From: Clostridia bacterium | Lineage (GTDB): Bacteria; Bacillota; DSM-16504; Desulfitibacterales; Desulfitibacteraceae | NCBI GenBank assembly: GCA_018333845.1 | Contig: JAGXSK010000246.1 | Coordinates: forward strand, 1 to 13,944 | Length of the DNA: 13,944 bases | Reading direction: 5' to 3' | In this document: positions 13,315-13,944 of the stretch, in pieces | Layout of the letters: each line of letters starts with the position of its first letter | Numbering within the stretch: position 1 is the stretch's first letter | Translations under genes and position numbers: made by a program | Notes under the pieces: generated by a model | Database searches by the model: none | What the model was told of the DNA's origin: nothing | Seen by the model: the letters and a program-made list of their open reading frames with translations, nothing else

Positions 13315-13944
13315 ATGGTTTTTCTTTTAGTGGGCGTGAAGGAAGGAATAGAAATTGCTGAAAAAATTGCTGCTCAGGGCCATGAGCTGAGAATCCTGGC
13401 TAAAACACGGACCAGCAGGGAGAATCTTAAAAAAATATCATTTGATGAATGTTTAGTTGATGCTGAAACCTTTGATTTGATTGATTTTTCTAAAGTCAAA
13501 TGTGTGGTGGATGCTGATTTAGAAAATAGCAATAATTACCACAGCATACTCTCTGACCTGGCAAACAAGCCAAGATATATTCGTTATTTAAGAGAAGAAT
13601 TGGAGCTTACCAGCAGCCCTTTAATCAAAATAGTCTATTCCTTTGAGGAAGCTGTTGAAAAGATAGTTTTAAAGGACATCAACACTATTTTCCTGACAAC
13701 AGGGAGTTATAACCTGGAGAAGTTTATTAATAATGATAAGCTAGTGGGGAAAAGGATAGTAGTCAGGGTTCTGCCTGATTGGAAGGTTATTAAGAAGTGT
13801 CAGGATATGGGAGTGGCGGCAAAAGACATTATTGCCATGCAGGGACCTTTTTCAGTAAAAATAAATAAAGCAACCTTTAGAATGTACAATTCTGATATTA
13901 TAGTTACACGTGACAGCGGCAAGTCTGGGGGTACAGATAATAAG
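13315..13944 (+). CDS. cobK: Precorrin-6A reductase CobK/CbiJ, 3' truncated
   Basis: CobK (CbiJ in the anaerobic pathway) reduces (cobalt-)precorrin-6A to -6B with a nicotinamide cofactor. All 210 codons from the ATG to the window end are open, so the gene runs on beyond the edge; family members have about 250 residues. Visible marks are a Rossmann-like N-terminus (FLLVGVKEGIEIAEKIAAQG), PRYIRYLRE near residue 85, FLTTGSYNLEKF near 127, RVLPDW, AMQGPFSVKINKATF and the terminal VTRDSGKSGG. GGGGTGG at 13303-13309 is the ribosome site, 5 bases from the ATG. It follows cbiO by 79 bases on the same strand with no terminator seen, so it probably shares the riboswitch-controlled transcript and may start a run of corrin-ring genes. 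Confidence 0.92.
   Translation, partial: MVFLLVGVKEGIEIAEKIAAQGHELRILAKTRTSRENLKKISFDECLVDAETFDLIDFSKVKCVVDADLENSNNYHSILSDLANKPRYIRYLREELELTSSPLIKIVYSFEEAVEKIVLKDINTIFLTTGSYNLEKFINNDKLVGKRIVVRVLPDWKVIKKCQDMGVAAKDIIAMQGPFSVKINKATFRMYNSDIIVTRDSGKSGGTDNK

Noticed and set aside
13236..13361. Open continuation of the cbiO frame past its TAG, encoding a hydrophobic stretch
   Set aside because: No start codon or ribosome site serves it, cbiO already has family length, and it overlaps the clear start of cobK in another frame.
1..13944. CRISPR arrays, tRNA or rRNA genes, insertion sequences, phage or plasmid genes
   Set aside because: No regularly spaced repeats, tRNA-like cloverleaf blocks, rRNA motifs, transposase or integrase motifs or terminal inverted repeats were recognised.

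Overview
The window looks like the chromosome of a low- to mid-GC, anaerobic, probably endospore-forming Clostridia (a Peptococcaceae- or Syntrophomonadaceae-like lineage is my guess, from gene style and not from a database match). The reasons are strong AGGAGG-type ribosome sites with frequent GTG and TTG starts, an anaerobic-type cobalamin gene set with a CbiMNQO cobalt transporter, a SCIFF-type radical SAM maturase, a small soluble chemoreceptor, and tandem Spo0A-box-like sites. All recognised genes lie on the + strand.

Region 1 (1-6033) is the late half of a cobalamin operon: cobQ (5' truncated), cbiB, cobO, cobS, pduX, cobD, cobC. The genes overlap or abut, often as TAATG, which points to one translationally coupled transcript. 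Together they amidate cobyric acid, adenosylate cobalt, make (R)-1-aminopropanol O-2-phosphate from threonine (PduX then CobD), attach it (CbiB), and finish the lower loop (CobS, CobC). CobU/CobP and CobT are not among the visible genes.

Region 2 (6034-7080) is a single-gene unit for a soluble, membrane-free methyl-accepting protein. It is preceded by two or three phased Spo0A-box-like heptamers and followed by an intrinsic terminator.

Region 3 (7199-9938) has its own promoter and carries ccdA, a membrane-anchored TlpA/ResA-like thioredoxin, and a radical SAM/SPASM protein of the SCIFF maturase type. No cysteine-rich SCIFF precursor is visible nearby. This is a redox-plus-peptide-modification cassette of unclear substrate.

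Region 4 (9939-10565) has no protein gene. It holds a good sigma-A-type promoter, a canonical cobalamin riboswitch with its own terminator, then a second, divergent cobalamin-riboswitch-like element whose 3' end is part of a second, long terminator hairpin. It forms a two-gate leader.

Region 5 (10566-13944) is cbiM, cbiN, cbiQ, cbiO (ECF-type cobalt uptake) followed by a 3'-truncated cobK/cbiJ (precorrin-6A reductase), the likely beginning of a ring-synthesis gene run. Cobalt import and corrin synthesis would thus be placed under the tandem riboswitch leader.

The most unusual items are the divergent second riboswitch, the orphan SCIFF-like maturase paired with CcdA/TlpA, the Spo0A-like sites upstream of a chemoreceptor, and a cysteine-cluster insertion in CobO.
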